From assembly GCA_030627905.1 (NCBI GenBank), contig DAOVRZ010000022.1, positions 1 to 60,361 of the forward strand: DNA of 60,361 bases. The letters are read 5' to 3'. The translations under genes and the position numbers were made by a program. This DNA is from JAGMES01 sp023128035. GTDB lineage: Bacteria > Bacillota > Halanaerobiia > DY22613. The notes under the pieces were generated by a model, which saw only the letters and a program-made list of their open reading frames with translations, had not been told where the DNA came from and ran no database searches. Shown piece after piece: positions 26,829-36,517 of the stretch (the first letter of the stretch is position 1; every line of letters starts with the position of its first letter).

Positions 26829-27584
26829 TTAATCAAACTCTATAATTCCTAATTGCATAAAAGCAACGGAAAGCAAACTCAGTACCCTATATTTCGAATT
26901 ATTACTAAAATTGTTCTCCTGTTCATTAAATATTTTTAAATTAGCTTGTGAGAAATCATCAATATCATTACTAATCCCCTCAGCATTCATATACTTTATC
27001 AATTCTTCTGCTGCTTTTTCAATTGTATTATCATTAATTTTGTTTACCTGAATATGATTATTTGAAGCAATAAAAGCTTTAGCATCTGATCCTAATCTTA
27101 TCTCAAAAACATGTGCATCGTTCACGAAACTAGAAATATTATAACTTTCAATAGAAGGATAGCTTAATAGCAACATTCCTCCCCTTAACTCATCATTATC
27201 ATAAGGATTTTTCAAATCTAAAATTAATTTCCTAATTAATTGACTATCAATATTTGAATTTGGATCTCTATCAAATAAATAATATATAGCTGCTTTGTCT
27301 ACTGGAAAACTATATTCACTTATTAAAGTAGCAAATACATCATCTAAATAATTATTTTTATCCAAAATATCGGAAATATTTGACTCCTCAGTATTGATAA
27401 CTGCAACTTTGGAAGTACTAATATTTTTATTCCTAAAAAAATTTGCTTTATTCCTTCTTTTTTCAATATATTCATAGCCTAAAACATTACAAAAAATTCT
27501 TCTTAATAACGAAAACTCAGTCTTACCACCTTCAACAATAAATAACACTCTACCAATACTTTTTTCCTTATTAATTTTCATCAT
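26829..27584 (-). CDS. TOPRIM-domain protein, partner of AAA ATPase (RloB/AbiL/PARIS-type)
   Basis: About 251 residues. The N-terminal TOPRIM signature VEGGKTE (residues 17-23, catalytic Glu) and a later DRD motif (FDRDPNSN, D105/D107) are both present, so metal binding looks intact. TOPRIM proteins of this kind act as nucleases or tRNA-cleaving effectors alongside an AAA_15/AAA_21 ATPase in RloAB, AbiL and PARIS-like abortive-infection systems. I cannot place it firmly in one of these. It overlaps the end of the ATPase gene by 14 bases (ATGATG after the ATPase GAAAAT codons), so the pair is translationally coupled. Confidence 0.7.
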   Translation of the reverse strand: MMKINKEKSIGRVLFIVEGGKTEFSLLRRIFCNVLGYEYIEKRRNKANFFRNKNISTSKVAVINTEESNISDILDKNNYLDDVFATLISEYSFPVDKAAIYYLFDRDPNSNIDSQLIRKLILDLKNPYDNDELRGGMLLLSYPSIESYNISSFVNDAHVFEIRLGSDAKAFIASNNHIQVNKINDNTIEKAAEELIKYMNAEGISNDIDDFSQANLKIFNEQENNFSNNSKYRVLSLLSVAFMQLGIIEFD

Positions 27585-28728
27585 ATTCTGGAAGCCCTTC
27601 AAATACACCACTTAAGTACATCTTTTCAATATTTTGTGCTAGTCTAGGTTGCTCATCTGAAAATCTTTTCAGCCAGCTACCTACTGAACCATTAAAATTC
27701 ACTGAATAAATTTGATCTGGCCTTAGAATTGATGTTGAAAGCAAATTAGTAGAATGTGATACAAATATTATTTGAGATAATTCAGAAGAACTCATAAAAT
27801 ATTTAATTAATAATTCTTCCAATTCATTATGAAATCCGCTAGAAAATTCATCCACTAACAGCATTCCATTTTTAGCAGTTAAACTTAAAAATGAAGGAAG
27901 CATGTTTAGAAGGGTTCTATTACCAAGTGATTCTTCATGGAAAGGAATTAAAGTATTTACACCGTTTCTCTTAAAAAAAATCATTTTTTCTTCATCATTA
28001 GCAACTCTATTTATAACCTTTTCACCCATTCCTTCATTTGAATAATCAATTTTTTGTTCAAAGTTATACTTTTCAAAAAAGCTATTTATTTCATCTGTTC
28101 CCTTTGTTTTTAGATAACTACTTAACACTAAGTCGTCTTTTCCATATGAAATTACTTTTCTATCAAAGGCATTAATATATATAGAGTTTTGCAAAAATTC
28201 AAACCACAGCTTAAGCGTCTCATTACCAGCAAATCTAGTATTGAAATATAAAGTTCTTAAAAATAACGTCTCTTCATTCAAATCATTCTCATCATAAGTA
28301 CTTTCTTTCCCCTCTAAAATATATGATTTCGCTGTAAGTCCCATTCGTTCAAGTAGTAATTTATCATCCACACGAAGTTTCTCAAAGAGGAGATTTTTTG
28401 AAGGATTATTTTTAACAACATAACTCACTTTTTTACCATTAATTAAAAAATGATACTCTATTGAAAATTCTCTTTCTTCCGAAAAAAGAGACAGAAACAA
28501 ACCTGAATTTATTTCTCTTTCCTCAAACAACAAATCTAATAGTAACTTAATCGCGAAAATAATATTCGATTTCCCTGAAGCATTAGCACCTACAAACATT
28601 GTGCCTTTTAAAACGTCATTTATTGAAACATTAGTATCTGCTAGAAATTTATAGTTTGTTTTACTTAAATCAATTTCAGTTCTTTTTTTGAATGACTTAA
28701 AATTAGTCAAAATGATTTTCGATAACAT
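27571..28728 (-). CDS. AAA_15/21 family ATPase of an abortive-infection pair
   Basis: About 385 residues, starting MLSKIILTNFKSF, a typical opening of RecF/OLD-type ABC-like ATPases. The Walker A is GANASGKS (47-54), the Walker B LLVDEFSSGFH, and the H-loop region FVSHSTNLL. The C-terminal tail KMYLSGVFEGLPEY is like RloA relatives. ATG 28728 follows AAAGGGTG. The promoter at 28750-28779 is strong, with a paired direct repeat upstream. The predicted role is to sense infection and activate the downstream TOPRIM effector. Confidence 0.75.
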   Translation of the reverse strand: MLSKIILTNFKSFKKRTEIDLSKTNYKFLADTNVSINDVLKGTMFVGANASGKSNIIFAIKLLLDLLFEEREINSGLFLSLFSEEREFSIEYHFLINGKKVSYVVKNNPSKNLLFEKLRVDDKLLLERMGLTAKSYILEGKESTYDENDLNEETLFLRTLYFNTRFAGNETLKLWFEFLQNSIYINAFDRKVISYGKDDLVLSSYLKTKGTDEINSFFEKYNFEQKIDYSNEGMGEKVINRVANDEEKMIFFKRNGVNTLIPFHEESLGNRTLLNMLPSFLSLTAKNGMLLVDEFSSGFHNELEELLIKYFMSSSELSQIIFVSHSTNLLSTSILRPDQIYSVNFNGSVGSWLKRFSDEQPRLAQNIEKMYLSGVFEGLPEYDEN

Positions 28729-28749
28729 ATTTATCACCCTTTCAAATGA

Positions 28750-28779
28750 ATTATACCATACTTTAGTAAGTGTACGCAA
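28750..28779 (-). promoter_or_regulatory. promoter of the AAA-ATPase/TOPRIM pair
   Basis: On the minus strand TTGCGT (28774-28779) and TATAAT (28750-28755) with an 18-bp spacer. The -10 is extended by TGG. A direct repeat lies just upstream. Confidence 0.65.
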
Positions 28780-28780
28780 C

Positions 28781-28824
28781 TTTTTTACGTTTTATTCTTT
28801 AATTGAGTGTAATTTTTTTACGTT
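28781..28824. repeat. direct repeat upstream of the AAA-ATPase promoter
   Basis: TTTTTTACGTT (plus-strand reading) occurs at 28781-28791 and 28814-28824, 33 bp apart (about three helical turns) and immediately upstream of the -35 box. This is a possible operator. Confidence 0.4.
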
Positions 28825-28938
28825 CTGTCAGATCGCCTCAATATCTTTCAGTAAACACATGTAAGTATAGTCCTACTATCTTATCAGATAATTAAACGAT
28901 GCTTTACATTTGAACTGCGATAGTTGAATATTGTAACT

Positions 28939-28991
28939 AAAAAACACAGGAGAGATATTTTCATTCCTTCAAATCAAAAACCTCTCCTGTG
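28939..28991 (-). terminator. terminator of the RecJ/SpoIID-2 transcript
   Basis: A ten-bp perfect stem (CACAGGAGAG/CTCTCCTGTG, 28945-28991) with a large loop is followed on the minus strand by six U, just past the SpoIID-2 stop. Confidence 0.75.
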
Positions 28992-28997
28992 GTGTGT

Positions 28998-31157
28998 CTA
29001 ATATATTTTCACTAGTTCAATACTTCTATAATAATTTTTCAATATTTCTTCATAAGTATAATCTAAATCAACCATACCCTTTACACCCCACTGGCTCATT
29101 CCTACACCATGACCATTACCTCCACCATATATAGTCACTTTTTCGATATCTCCTTTTTTATCACGTTTAATATCAAATACAGCAAATGCACTAGGGAGAA
29201 TCGGATAATTCTTAACACTACTACCATCATGACGAAGAACAATTATATCTTTTTCTGAACCTGTGATATCCTTATGTGGTCGAAGCACAAATCGTATATT
29301 ATATTCTTTCGACACTCTATAAATACCTTCAGTTCCCATAATCTCTAAGATCATTATGTTTCCACCTACTCCACGACGTACAACCCGCAAATCTTTAAGT
29401 TTCCCAATAGAGAATTTTGGATCGGTCACATCTACAGGTCTGCCTTCTAAAGTTTGCACAAAATCTGTACCCAATACCTGATCTGCTTTCTCGCGCTCAG
29501 GAAGGGTTCGGTTAATGGCATTTTCCAACTCTTCACGACCGAGCTCAATCTTCCAACGAAAATACGGTGCATCTGAATCAAAACTTTTCAGTTTTTGATT
29601 CTTAAAAAATGCCAAAGCATTTGCTTCACTAGTTAAACCAGGTACTTCCTGGTCAAAAATTTGCGAATTTGCTCTTAGATAAGGAACAACAATCCCTGGA
29701 AATTCTTTGGTACGTACATTATGCCAAACATCCTCATTATTAGCTGTAAAACCCGCAGAAGTAGCGAAAAATACTGCATCAATCACTCGGTTTTGATACA
29801 TTGCTACCATTCCTGCTGTTTCATCAATAGCTTGATTGGCGATATCATTTTCGCTGATACTATTATACATTTGAGAAAAGCTACTATCGTCAACATTTGC
29901 CCCTTTATCGTTAAAACGTCCATGAGTAACTTGAGATATTGCATAAGAGCGCGCTGCTATCGCCATTACTTTATATGCTTCAAGACCCCATGAAGCGGGA
30001 ATCTGCCCCGGTAATACCTTCTTTAAGTACTGTTCCATCGACAATTGATTTACTAGATAAAGATAACCTGATTTATTCGAAGAAAAAATTTCTAAAATGC
30101 CAGCATATACCGAAACTTCATCATGACGTGAAGTAGATAATAATGCATCAAAAGAGATCGAATGATTGTAATAAGATTTAAGATAAACCCGGTTTTTCAC
30201 AGTTTCACTAAAACTACCTATCTGAACCTTAACCGCTCCATTCACATTAGTAAACTTAATCACTTCTCCAGTTTCAGCTACTAATATGACTCGTTCTTTA
30301 CCTTTCTCCCCTGTTATAATTTTAAAAGGTTGGGTTGCTTTAACAAGAATCTCAGGGAAATCATAAGATTTGCTGCCACCTAAACTGTTTAATTCTTCAC
30401 TCAATAAAACTCGTATATTTTGTGGGAAATATTTTTCTGGTAAAATAATCGATTGGACCTCTCCTTTGTTACTAAATAATAACTTTAATCCATCCATACC
30501 AACAGAAATTAGTGAAAAACTCGCTGGTTTCAACTGCTCATTCACCATATGAAAAACTTGAACATCTGAAGCTAAAGAGAGAGAACCCTCATCTTTTAAA
30601 ACCAAACTTCGATTCTCAATCTGCATAACCCGTGATGAAACTATCTCTTGATTACCCAAAAGATATCTCGCTTCAATCAAAGTTTCTGTATCTCCCACTC
30701 TAGTAGAATACAACAAATTATAAAAAATATAAGACATCTCATAGCCTGTGATTCGAGCTTTTTCAGTTTTCTTTACTTCTTTAGTTAATTCTTTTACTTT
30801 AACAAAACTATCATCCTTACCATAACCCATAAACATTCCCGCAACAGATAAAGCATCCAGATAAGAAATATAACCATCTGGAATAGTTATTTTACCAGTA
30901 AGGTTAATCTGATTAGCAGAACTTCTACCATTGAAAAGTTTTTCAATTAAAATAAGATAATCTTCATATGTAACCCAACTAGATGGATTCCAATCTTTTT
31001 TTGGGAGAACTTTAAGAAGTACTAACATCTCCTTTTCATCAGCAAATGGCTGAGAAGTAAGGTCGGTTGCGCTGACTACTCCCATCACTCCAAAAAGAAA
31101 TATCAAACACAAAAGAATACCAGTACCAGTATGAATCAGTTTCCTCTGTAAAAACAT
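28998..31157 (-). CDS. SpoIID/LytB domain protein (copy 2)
   Basis: A 719-residue paralog of the gene at 17555-19699, with the same order. A signal segment (GILLCLIFLFGVMGVVSA) is followed by a long N-terminal region with the shared phrase LPKKDWNPSSW (the other copy has LPEKDWNPKEY). The SpoIID/LytB domain ends GGGNGHGVGMSQWGVKGM. The C-terminal 250 residues look roughly 60% identical by eye. Predicted role: extracytoplasmic cleavage or remodelling of peptidoglycan, possibly in sporulation. Here it follows recJ by 20 bases. Confidence 0.85.
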   Translation of the reverse strand: MFLQRKLIHTGTGILLCLIFLFGVMGVVSATDLTSQPFADEKEMLVLLKVLPKKDWNPSSWVTYEDYLILIEKLFNGRSSANQINLTGKITIPDGYISYLDALSVAGMFMGYGKDDSFVKVKELTKEVKKTEKARITGYEMSYIFYNLLYSTRVGDTETLIEARYLLGNQEIVSSRVMQIENRSLVLKDEGSLSLASDVQVFHMVNEQLKPASFSLISVGMDGLKLLFSNKGEVQSIILPEKYFPQNIRVLLSEELNSLGGSKSYDFPEILVKATQPFKIITGEKGKERVILVAETGEVIKFTNVNGAVKVQIGSFSETVKNRVYLKSYYNHSISFDALLSTSRHDEVSVYAGILEIFSSNKSGYLYLVNQLSMEQYLKKVLPGQIPASWGLEAYKVMAIAARSYAISQVTHGRFNDKGANVDDSSFSQMYNSISENDIANQAIDETAGMVAMYQNRVIDAVFFATSAGFTANNEDVWHNVRTKEFPGIVVPYLRANSQIFDQEVPGLTSEANALAFFKNQKLKSFDSDAPYFRWKIELGREELENAINRTLPEREKADQVLGTDFVQTLEGRPVDVTDPKFSIGKLKDLRVVRRGVGGNIMILEIMGTEGIYRVSKEYNIRFVLRPHKDITGSEKDIIVLRHDGSSVKNYPILPSAFAVFDIKRDKKGDIEKVTIYGGGNGHGVGMSQWGVKGMVDLDYTYEEILKNYYRSIELVKIY

Positions 31158-31177
31158 GATTATCCCTCTCTTTCAAT

Positions 31178-33481
31178 TTAATCTTTTATTATTAATTTTT
31201 TTAGATTCATGAATTCAGTTTTTAATAAATATTTTCGAAATGCTCTACTTTCCGTTAACAAGGCTTTTAATCTTTCTTCTTTTAGTCGAATCCCTTTTTT
31301 ACTCTTTCCATCTCCTTTTTTTATAATTAATTCTTCAGGTTTAGTATTTTCAAGTTCAATCATGCCCTTATCGACCAAATAATTTAATCCAAGTGATACT
31401 GTATGCTCCATTTCACCAGTTAACACAGAAATCTGATAAATACCTGCTTTTCCATCCTTTCTTTCGATAACATATTTCAATACACCTATTAATCGCTTCA
31501 TAAAAGCATCTGATTCCATTTCTCTGTTTGAATAAGCTAAAACCAGAGTCTTGGGTTTAACAGAATAGATCAATTCTTTTAAAACTCTTAAGCCAGGTGG
31601 AATAGATACTAAAATAAGATGATCAGCATTTGAAAATTGATAACGGTTAATCGTAGGAGTTAATCTTATCTCATCAGTTCCTTCATAATAGTAAACAGCA
31701 TTGCTGAAATCTGGTAACTCTCTACCAATCTCTCGCCAATTCCTAAAATCTTGAATCTCAAAATCCAACTTTTCCTCTGGCTTAAGAAGTTTTTCTTTGA
31801 GTTTATGATCATGGGTAATGATCTGATCCACAATCAACTGAACTTCTTCACGACCTTGCCAGCGATTGATTCCAATTGAATAAGTTAGATCAACTTTTTG
31901 CCCAATTTCTTTTCCTCCACCCCACCACCAGATGGCAGAATGTTGTTTATTCTCATGCCGAAGAATCAAGCGAAGATGTTTTTCATTGCTTGTTGCTCTA
32001 TGATAAACCACCTCTGAATCCTGGCAATAAAAAATCGGAACACGATTTGCCTCACCAAAAGGGGCTAATTTACGCAGATCAAAGTACATTTTTTGACTCA
32101 CTTGACTTAAAGATAATTTACCATCCACGGTAATCTCTCGAACGTTTCCTATTTCTTTTATTTCCTCTGCCAGCACCTGTAACATACTCTTCTCAAATGC
32201 TACTCTCTTTTCCCTTGTGAGTGAAAAACCAGCAGCACCTGCATGTCCTCCAAACTTATTCAAAAATCCCTCACATTTCTTTAATGCATCATATATATGA
32301 ATATTAGCAACTGATCTAGCAGACCCGGTTATGGTTTTGCCATCTTCTTTCAATCCCATCAATAAGACCGGTACATTGTAATCCTCACAAAGTTTGCTAG
32401 CCGTAATCCCAAGAATTCCTTCATGCCATCTTGGTCGATAAAGAATAATTGGCGCAGCTTCGAAATCTACACCAAGTATAGACTTGGCTTCTTCATACAT
32501 CCCTTCACCTAACTCTTTTCTCCGACTATTGATCTGGTCTAATTGTTTAGCTAAACTCTTTGCTTCATCCTTCTCATCTGCTAAAAGAAGCTCTACTGCA
32601 AGTTTTGCTGAAGAAATTCTTCCTGCAGCATTAATCCGAGGTGCAATCTGAAAACCAATCTCTTCTTCTGATATTTCTTGCTGCTTAAAACCACAGACTG
32701 AAAATAACTCTACAAGCCCAGGACGTGTGGTGCTCGCTAAAACAGGAAGACCTTTTTGGAGTAAATAGCGATTCTCACCATGCAATGGAACAACATCTGC
32801 AACAACTGCTAAAGCTGTAAGATCAAGATAATCTTTCACTTCTTTTTCTCGATTTAAGCTAGTTAAGATTCCTCTTGCTAGAAAATAGGCCATACCAGCG
32901 CCTGGTATATTATGTGCTCGATGATTCTCAGGCAATAATTTTGGTGTAACAATCGCATCAGCAGGTGGTAACTCATCAGGTAAGTGATGATGATCGGTGA
33001 CGATCACCGCCATACCTAGCTCCTTTGCTAGGCTAATCTCCGTATGATTAGAGATTCCACAGTCACAGGTGATAATCAGGTTAACTTCCTTGGAGAGTTC
33101 CCTGATTACGCCCTCATTCATCCCATATCCTTCTGTAAAGCGATTGGGGACATGGTAACTGACATTACCACCTATTGATCTGATCACCTTAACGAGAATA
33201 GTGGTAGAGGTTGTACCATCTACATCATAATCTCCATATATGCAGATTATTTTTTTTTTATCAACTGCAGCTATGATCATCTCGATAGCCTTTTCCATAT
33301 TGGGGAATTCAAAAGGATCAGTAGGGGTATAAAGATCAGGATTCAAAAATTCCCGTACTTTTTTGGGTGAGTCAACTCCACGTTGGAGAAGGATTTGAGC
33401 TAATAGTTCGTTTCCCTTTAGCTCGTCTAATATCCAGAGAGGGATGTCTATAATTTCGTTGTAATGGACATTAATTTTCAT
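31178..33481 (-). CDS. recJ: single-stranded-DNA-specific exonuclease RecJ
   Basis: A 767-residue 5'-3' ssDNA exonuclease. The DHH domain has the manganese-binding YGDYDVDGTTS, then ITCDCGISN and VIVTDHHHLPDE. The DHHA1 domain carries GGHAGAAGFSL. An OB-like domain and an extended C-terminal region (about 200 residues) follow, as in Bacillota RecJ. It is downstream of three genes that look like a split AddAB set, which fits a recombination-repair operon. Confidence 0.93.
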   Translation of the reverse strand: MKINVHYNEIIDIPLWILDELKGNELLAQILLQRGVDSPKKVREFLNPDLYTPTDPFEFPNMEKAIEMIIAAVDKKKIICIYGDYDVDGTTSTTILVKVIRSIGGNVSYHVPNRFTEGYGMNEGVIRELSKEVNLIITCDCGISNHTEISLAKELGMAVIVTDHHHLPDELPPADAIVTPKLLPENHRAHNIPGAGMAYFLARGILTSLNREKEVKDYLDLTALAVVADVVPLHGENRYLLQKGLPVLASTTRPGLVELFSVCGFKQQEISEEEIGFQIAPRINAAGRISSAKLAVELLLADEKDEAKSLAKQLDQINSRRKELGEGMYEEAKSILGVDFEAAPIILYRPRWHEGILGITASKLCEDYNVPVLLMGLKEDGKTITGSARSVANIHIYDALKKCEGFLNKFGGHAGAAGFSLTREKRVAFEKSMLQVLAEEIKEIGNVREITVDGKLSLSQVSQKMYFDLRKLAPFGEANRVPIFYCQDSEVVYHRATSNEKHLRLILRHENKQHSAIWWWGGGKEIGQKVDLTYSIGINRWQGREEVQLIVDQIITHDHKLKEKLLKPEEKLDFEIQDFRNWREIGRELPDFSNAVYYYEGTDEIRLTPTINRYQFSNADHLILVSIPPGLRVLKELIYSVKPKTLVLAYSNREMESDAFMKRLIGVLKYVIERKDGKAGIYQISVLTGEMEHTVSLGLNYLVDKGMIELENTKPEELIIKKGDGKSKKGIRLKEERLKALLTESRAFRKYLLKTEFMNLKKLIIKD

Positions 33482-33498
33482 CTTTGACCGACTCCTGT

Positions 33499-34308
33499 CT
33501 AAAATTGAATCTCATCTATGCTCTCCCAATTCAAATCAAAATCCATCTCCTCTTCTTCTATCTCTACTTGCAATGCCCTTTGACCATGACAGATAGGACG
33601 ATACTCGCAAAACTTACACTTTTTCTGATCACCAGTAGCCAAAAAATCATTATATTCAAGACTTTTAATCTCCTGAATTAGCTTTGTTAAAAAACTTTCA
33701 TCACGCAGAAACTGATTATGATTATATGGTAATGGTTCAATTTCATTAGGAAATTTAGGATTCCAATAGATCATTGTAATATTTTCTGGCTTCAATAAAC
33801 CGTTAGGAGAATATACACCGCCAACTTTACAGATTAGATAACGGTAAACTATAGTCTGTAAATGATTTCGCCAATAAGCAATTTTAGGTCTCGAATGATT
33901 AGTTTTCCAATCATAAATAATTATTCGCCCAGTTGAAGTGATATACAAAAGATCATATTTAGCAACTATTTTGATTCCATGCTCATTTAAACGCAGTTCG
34001 TGTTCAGGAAGAAAAGTACCATTTTCATGAAATGGTCTAAATTCAACCAATCGCTCAAACCAGTGAGAAATATTTTCAGTAATAATCTCCGTCGAGTCCA
34101 ACATCTCACCACGAGAATAATAACGTTGAGCTAATAAGTGAAAGATTCTCCCCTGCTCGATAGCTTCCCTCTGTTCTTCATCTCCGCCCCAATCAGCAGG
34201 CCAGAAAAGACCATCAAAATATCGCCTACGAAACTTTAAAGGACAGTTCTGATAGGCTATTAGAGCTGATTGACTGAAATACAGATCATTCAGATTCTTT
34301 TCCAACAT
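33499..34308 (-). CDS. stand-alone AddB/Cas4-like PD-(D/E)XK nuclease with Fe-S cysteines
   Basis: A 269-residue RecB-family nuclease. H57 (GRIFHLLAQRYY), D119 (AKYDLLY) and D133-x-K135 (YDWKTN) form the active site. Four cysteines sit as in the AddB/Cas4 iron-sulfur staple: C22 near the N terminus and C231, C234, C240 at the C terminus. In AddB this domain is fused to a helicase-like part; here it is free. It overlaps the end of the UvrD-like gene by 23 bases. I infer it is the nuclease subunit of a three-part helicase-nuclease. Confidence 0.8.
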   Translation of the reverse strand: MLEKNLNDLYFSQSALIAYQNCPLKFRRRYFDGLFWPADWGGDEEQREAIEQGRIFHLLAQRYYSRGEMLDSTEIITENISHWFERLVEFRPFHENGTFLPEHELRLNEHGIKIVAKYDLLYITSTGRIIIYDWKTNHSRPKIAYWRNHLQTIVYRYLICKVGGVYSPNGLLKPENITMIYWNPKFPNEIEPLPYNHNQFLRDESFLTKLIQEIKSLEYNDFLATGDQKKCKFCEYRPICHGQRALQVEIEEEEMDFDLNWESIDEIQF

Positions 34309-36517
34309 ATCTTTTCCGCTCCTCAGTGATAAATTTATTTAAAGCAATTATCGGTCTGCTTACATCAATCTCTTTTGTAAAATTTGCGTTAAAGATAATT
34401 TTTTGCGGAAAGGTGAGAAGTAAATTTTTCTTGGCCCTCGTAATCGCCACATAAAGTAACCGCAACCGTTCACTGATCTCCTCAACCTTAGCAGATTTCA
34501 AAGGATCAACATTATCTCCATTACCAATCAAAAATTTCAATTGAGCTTTTGCCAATGCTGTCGGATTACACACTTCATCTGCAAGATACCAGTACTCACT
34601 TCGAAAGTTATCTTCCACACTGGCTGGAAACTCAGCCACAGTAAGTGATGTCAGATATACTGTATCCCACTCTAAACCTTTAGATTTATGAGCTGTTATT
34701 AAAGAGATAAATCCTGGCTTTGGCTCAAAGCCTTTTTGGTCAGATAAAACTTTTACAAAACGGCGAAAAGATGGCTCTAACCGCGGCAATTCATTAGCTA
34801 TATCGAGCAATTTCCAACCTGGATTCACATTCAATTCAGATTTAATCTGTAAAGCAATATTCTGAGCAACAGCCAAAGGTTCATTTATAAACTCCATCTG
34901 TTCAGCTAAGAATAAAACCAGTTCATCTGGTGGTATCGCTACACTTGCATCCAACCAAAGCCGTAGTTTGTCTAGAGCATGATTAAATGCGGCTAGTAAC
35001 TCAGGATCAAATAGTTCATCTGGATAATCAAGCCAAGGCATCTCTCCCCCTATAGGATAAACCAACTCTTCTAAAGAATATCGTTTCAATAATTGATCTA
35101 CTGCACCTAATATTTCTTCAGTAAAATCAGAAAGCAAAACATTTCTGATAAGCTTAGATGCCATATCTACTTTATGGGGTTCAGCCAGATATTGAATCAC
35201 TGATTTTAAATCATAAATTGTCTTTGCCTGATCACTATTAATTTTACCTACTTCTTCATAATTCGCTCCCATCTCTTTTAACTTTTCCGCGGCTTCCTCT
35301 TGAATAAATCGATTGGGAACAATAATCGCAACTGTATTTTTAGGATTATCTTTTACGTGTCGATGCGCCAATTGCGCAACTTCCTGAATCTCTTGCTTAG
35401 AATCCACATATCTCTTAACAGCAATCGTGTAGTTTTCAGTAGTTGGGTTCGGATAAAGATCAAACTCATCAACAGGATGAATCAATTGATCTTCTAATGA
35501 ATCCCTACATTCATTCTGAGGATGCTGGCCCCGTGACCATTTTACAAGATAATTAGCCAAATTAATAATGTCCACACTACTGCGACTGGAATATAGGATT
35601 GATTCCTTTTTAACATCGGTAGATTGACAAAAACCACGGAAAATTTCTGTATCTGCAGAGGTAAAGGTTCCCATAATCGCTTGGTTCGAATCTCCTACCC
35701 GTACCAGATTTCCATCCTCTCCAGCTAACAAATGTAAAATTTTCTCTTGTAGAGGATTAGAATCTTGAGCTTCATCCTCAAAAATATATGTCCAGCGTTT
35801 TCTTAAACGTTGACAGAGTTGTTCATCTTTTTGCAAAAGTTTAAGAGCTTGCAAGATAAGATCATCAAAATCCAAAAGACCATTTCGATAAAGTATTTTT
35901 GAATATTCTTCATAGATTTCAAATGCCCAATATAAAAAAGAATCTTCATTGAGATTACGTTTTAATTTTTTTATGTCCTCAATGGTCACACCCTGAGATT
36001 TGATATAGCTTATCATCCCTTTCATAAATCTGGGCAGATCAGATTGTGTCCATTTCTCAACAGCTTTCTCATGCCACTTAGTATCCTCTTTTACTCCGAT
36101 GGGAGATTTCCATTTATCTTCATGATGATCGATCCACTGCTGAGTTAGTTCTGCGATTAGATTCCACTGTTTAGATTCGTCAATTATTTGAAACTCATTA
36201 TTGATTAGTAAAAACTCTGGTTTTTCTTTTAATATACTCATAGCTAGTGAATGAAGAGTTTTAACTTCAAATCCTCTATTGCGTGAAAGTCCTCTTTCTT
36301 CAAGAAAATTTCCGATTCTGGCGCGAAAATTTGAAACAGCAGAGTTCATTACCGTAACTACGAGAATTTTACCTGGCCTTGTATGTCCTTCTTCAATAAG
36401 AGTCGAAGCTAGATAAGCCAAAACCGTCGTTTTCCCTGCTCCAGGAACAGCAGGAACCGCCATAAAACCCTTTCTATATTCTGCAACTTCCTTTTGTCCA
36501 GGTCGTAAACTAATCAT
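34286..36517 (-). CDS. UvrD/Rep-type superfamily 1A helicase (AddA-like, no nuclease domain)
   Basis: 743 residues. Helicase motifs are in order: Q motif near RPGQKEVAEY, Walker A GAGKTT (26-31), Walker B DEAQDSN, motif III/IV GDSNQAI, motif V ITAHKSKGLEWDTVYL, and motif VI RLLYVAITRAKKNL. Unlike AddA or RecB there is no C-terminal nuclease. It overlaps the 669-residue AddB-like gene by eight bases upstream and the nuclease gene downstream. Likely role: the active 3'-5' motor of a DNA-end-processing complex. Confidence 0.85.
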   Translation of the reverse strand: MISLRPGQKEVAEYRKGFMAVPAVPGAGKTTVLAYLASTLIEEGHTRPGKILVVTVMNSAVSNFRARIGNFLEERGLSRNRGFEVKTLHSLAMSILKEKPEFLLINNEFQIIDESKQWNLIAELTQQWIDHHEDKWKSPIGVKEDTKWHEKAVEKWTQSDLPRFMKGMISYIKSQGVTIEDIKKLKRNLNEDSFLYWAFEIYEEYSKILYRNGLLDFDDLILQALKLLQKDEQLCQRLRKRWTYIFEDEAQDSNPLQEKILHLLAGEDGNLVRVGDSNQAIMGTFTSADTEIFRGFCQSTDVKKESILYSSRSSVDIINLANYLVKWSRGQHPQNECRDSLEDQLIHPVDEFDLYPNPTTENYTIAVKRYVDSKQEIQEVAQLAHRHVKDNPKNTVAIIVPNRFIQEEAAEKLKEMGANYEEVGKINSDQAKTIYDLKSVIQYLAEPHKVDMASKLIRNVLLSDFTEEILGAVDQLLKRYSLEELVYPIGGEMPWLDYPDELFDPELLAAFNHALDKLRLWLDASVAIPPDELVLFLAEQMEFINEPLAVAQNIALQIKSELNVNPGWKLLDIANELPRLEPSFRRFVKVLSDQKGFEPKPGFISLITAHKSKGLEWDTVYLTSLTVAEFPASVEDNFRSEYWYLADEVCNPTALAKAQLKFLIGNGDNVDPLKSAKVEEISERLRLLYVAITRAKKNLLLTFPQKIIFNANFTKEIDVSRPIIALNKFITEERKRYVGKESE

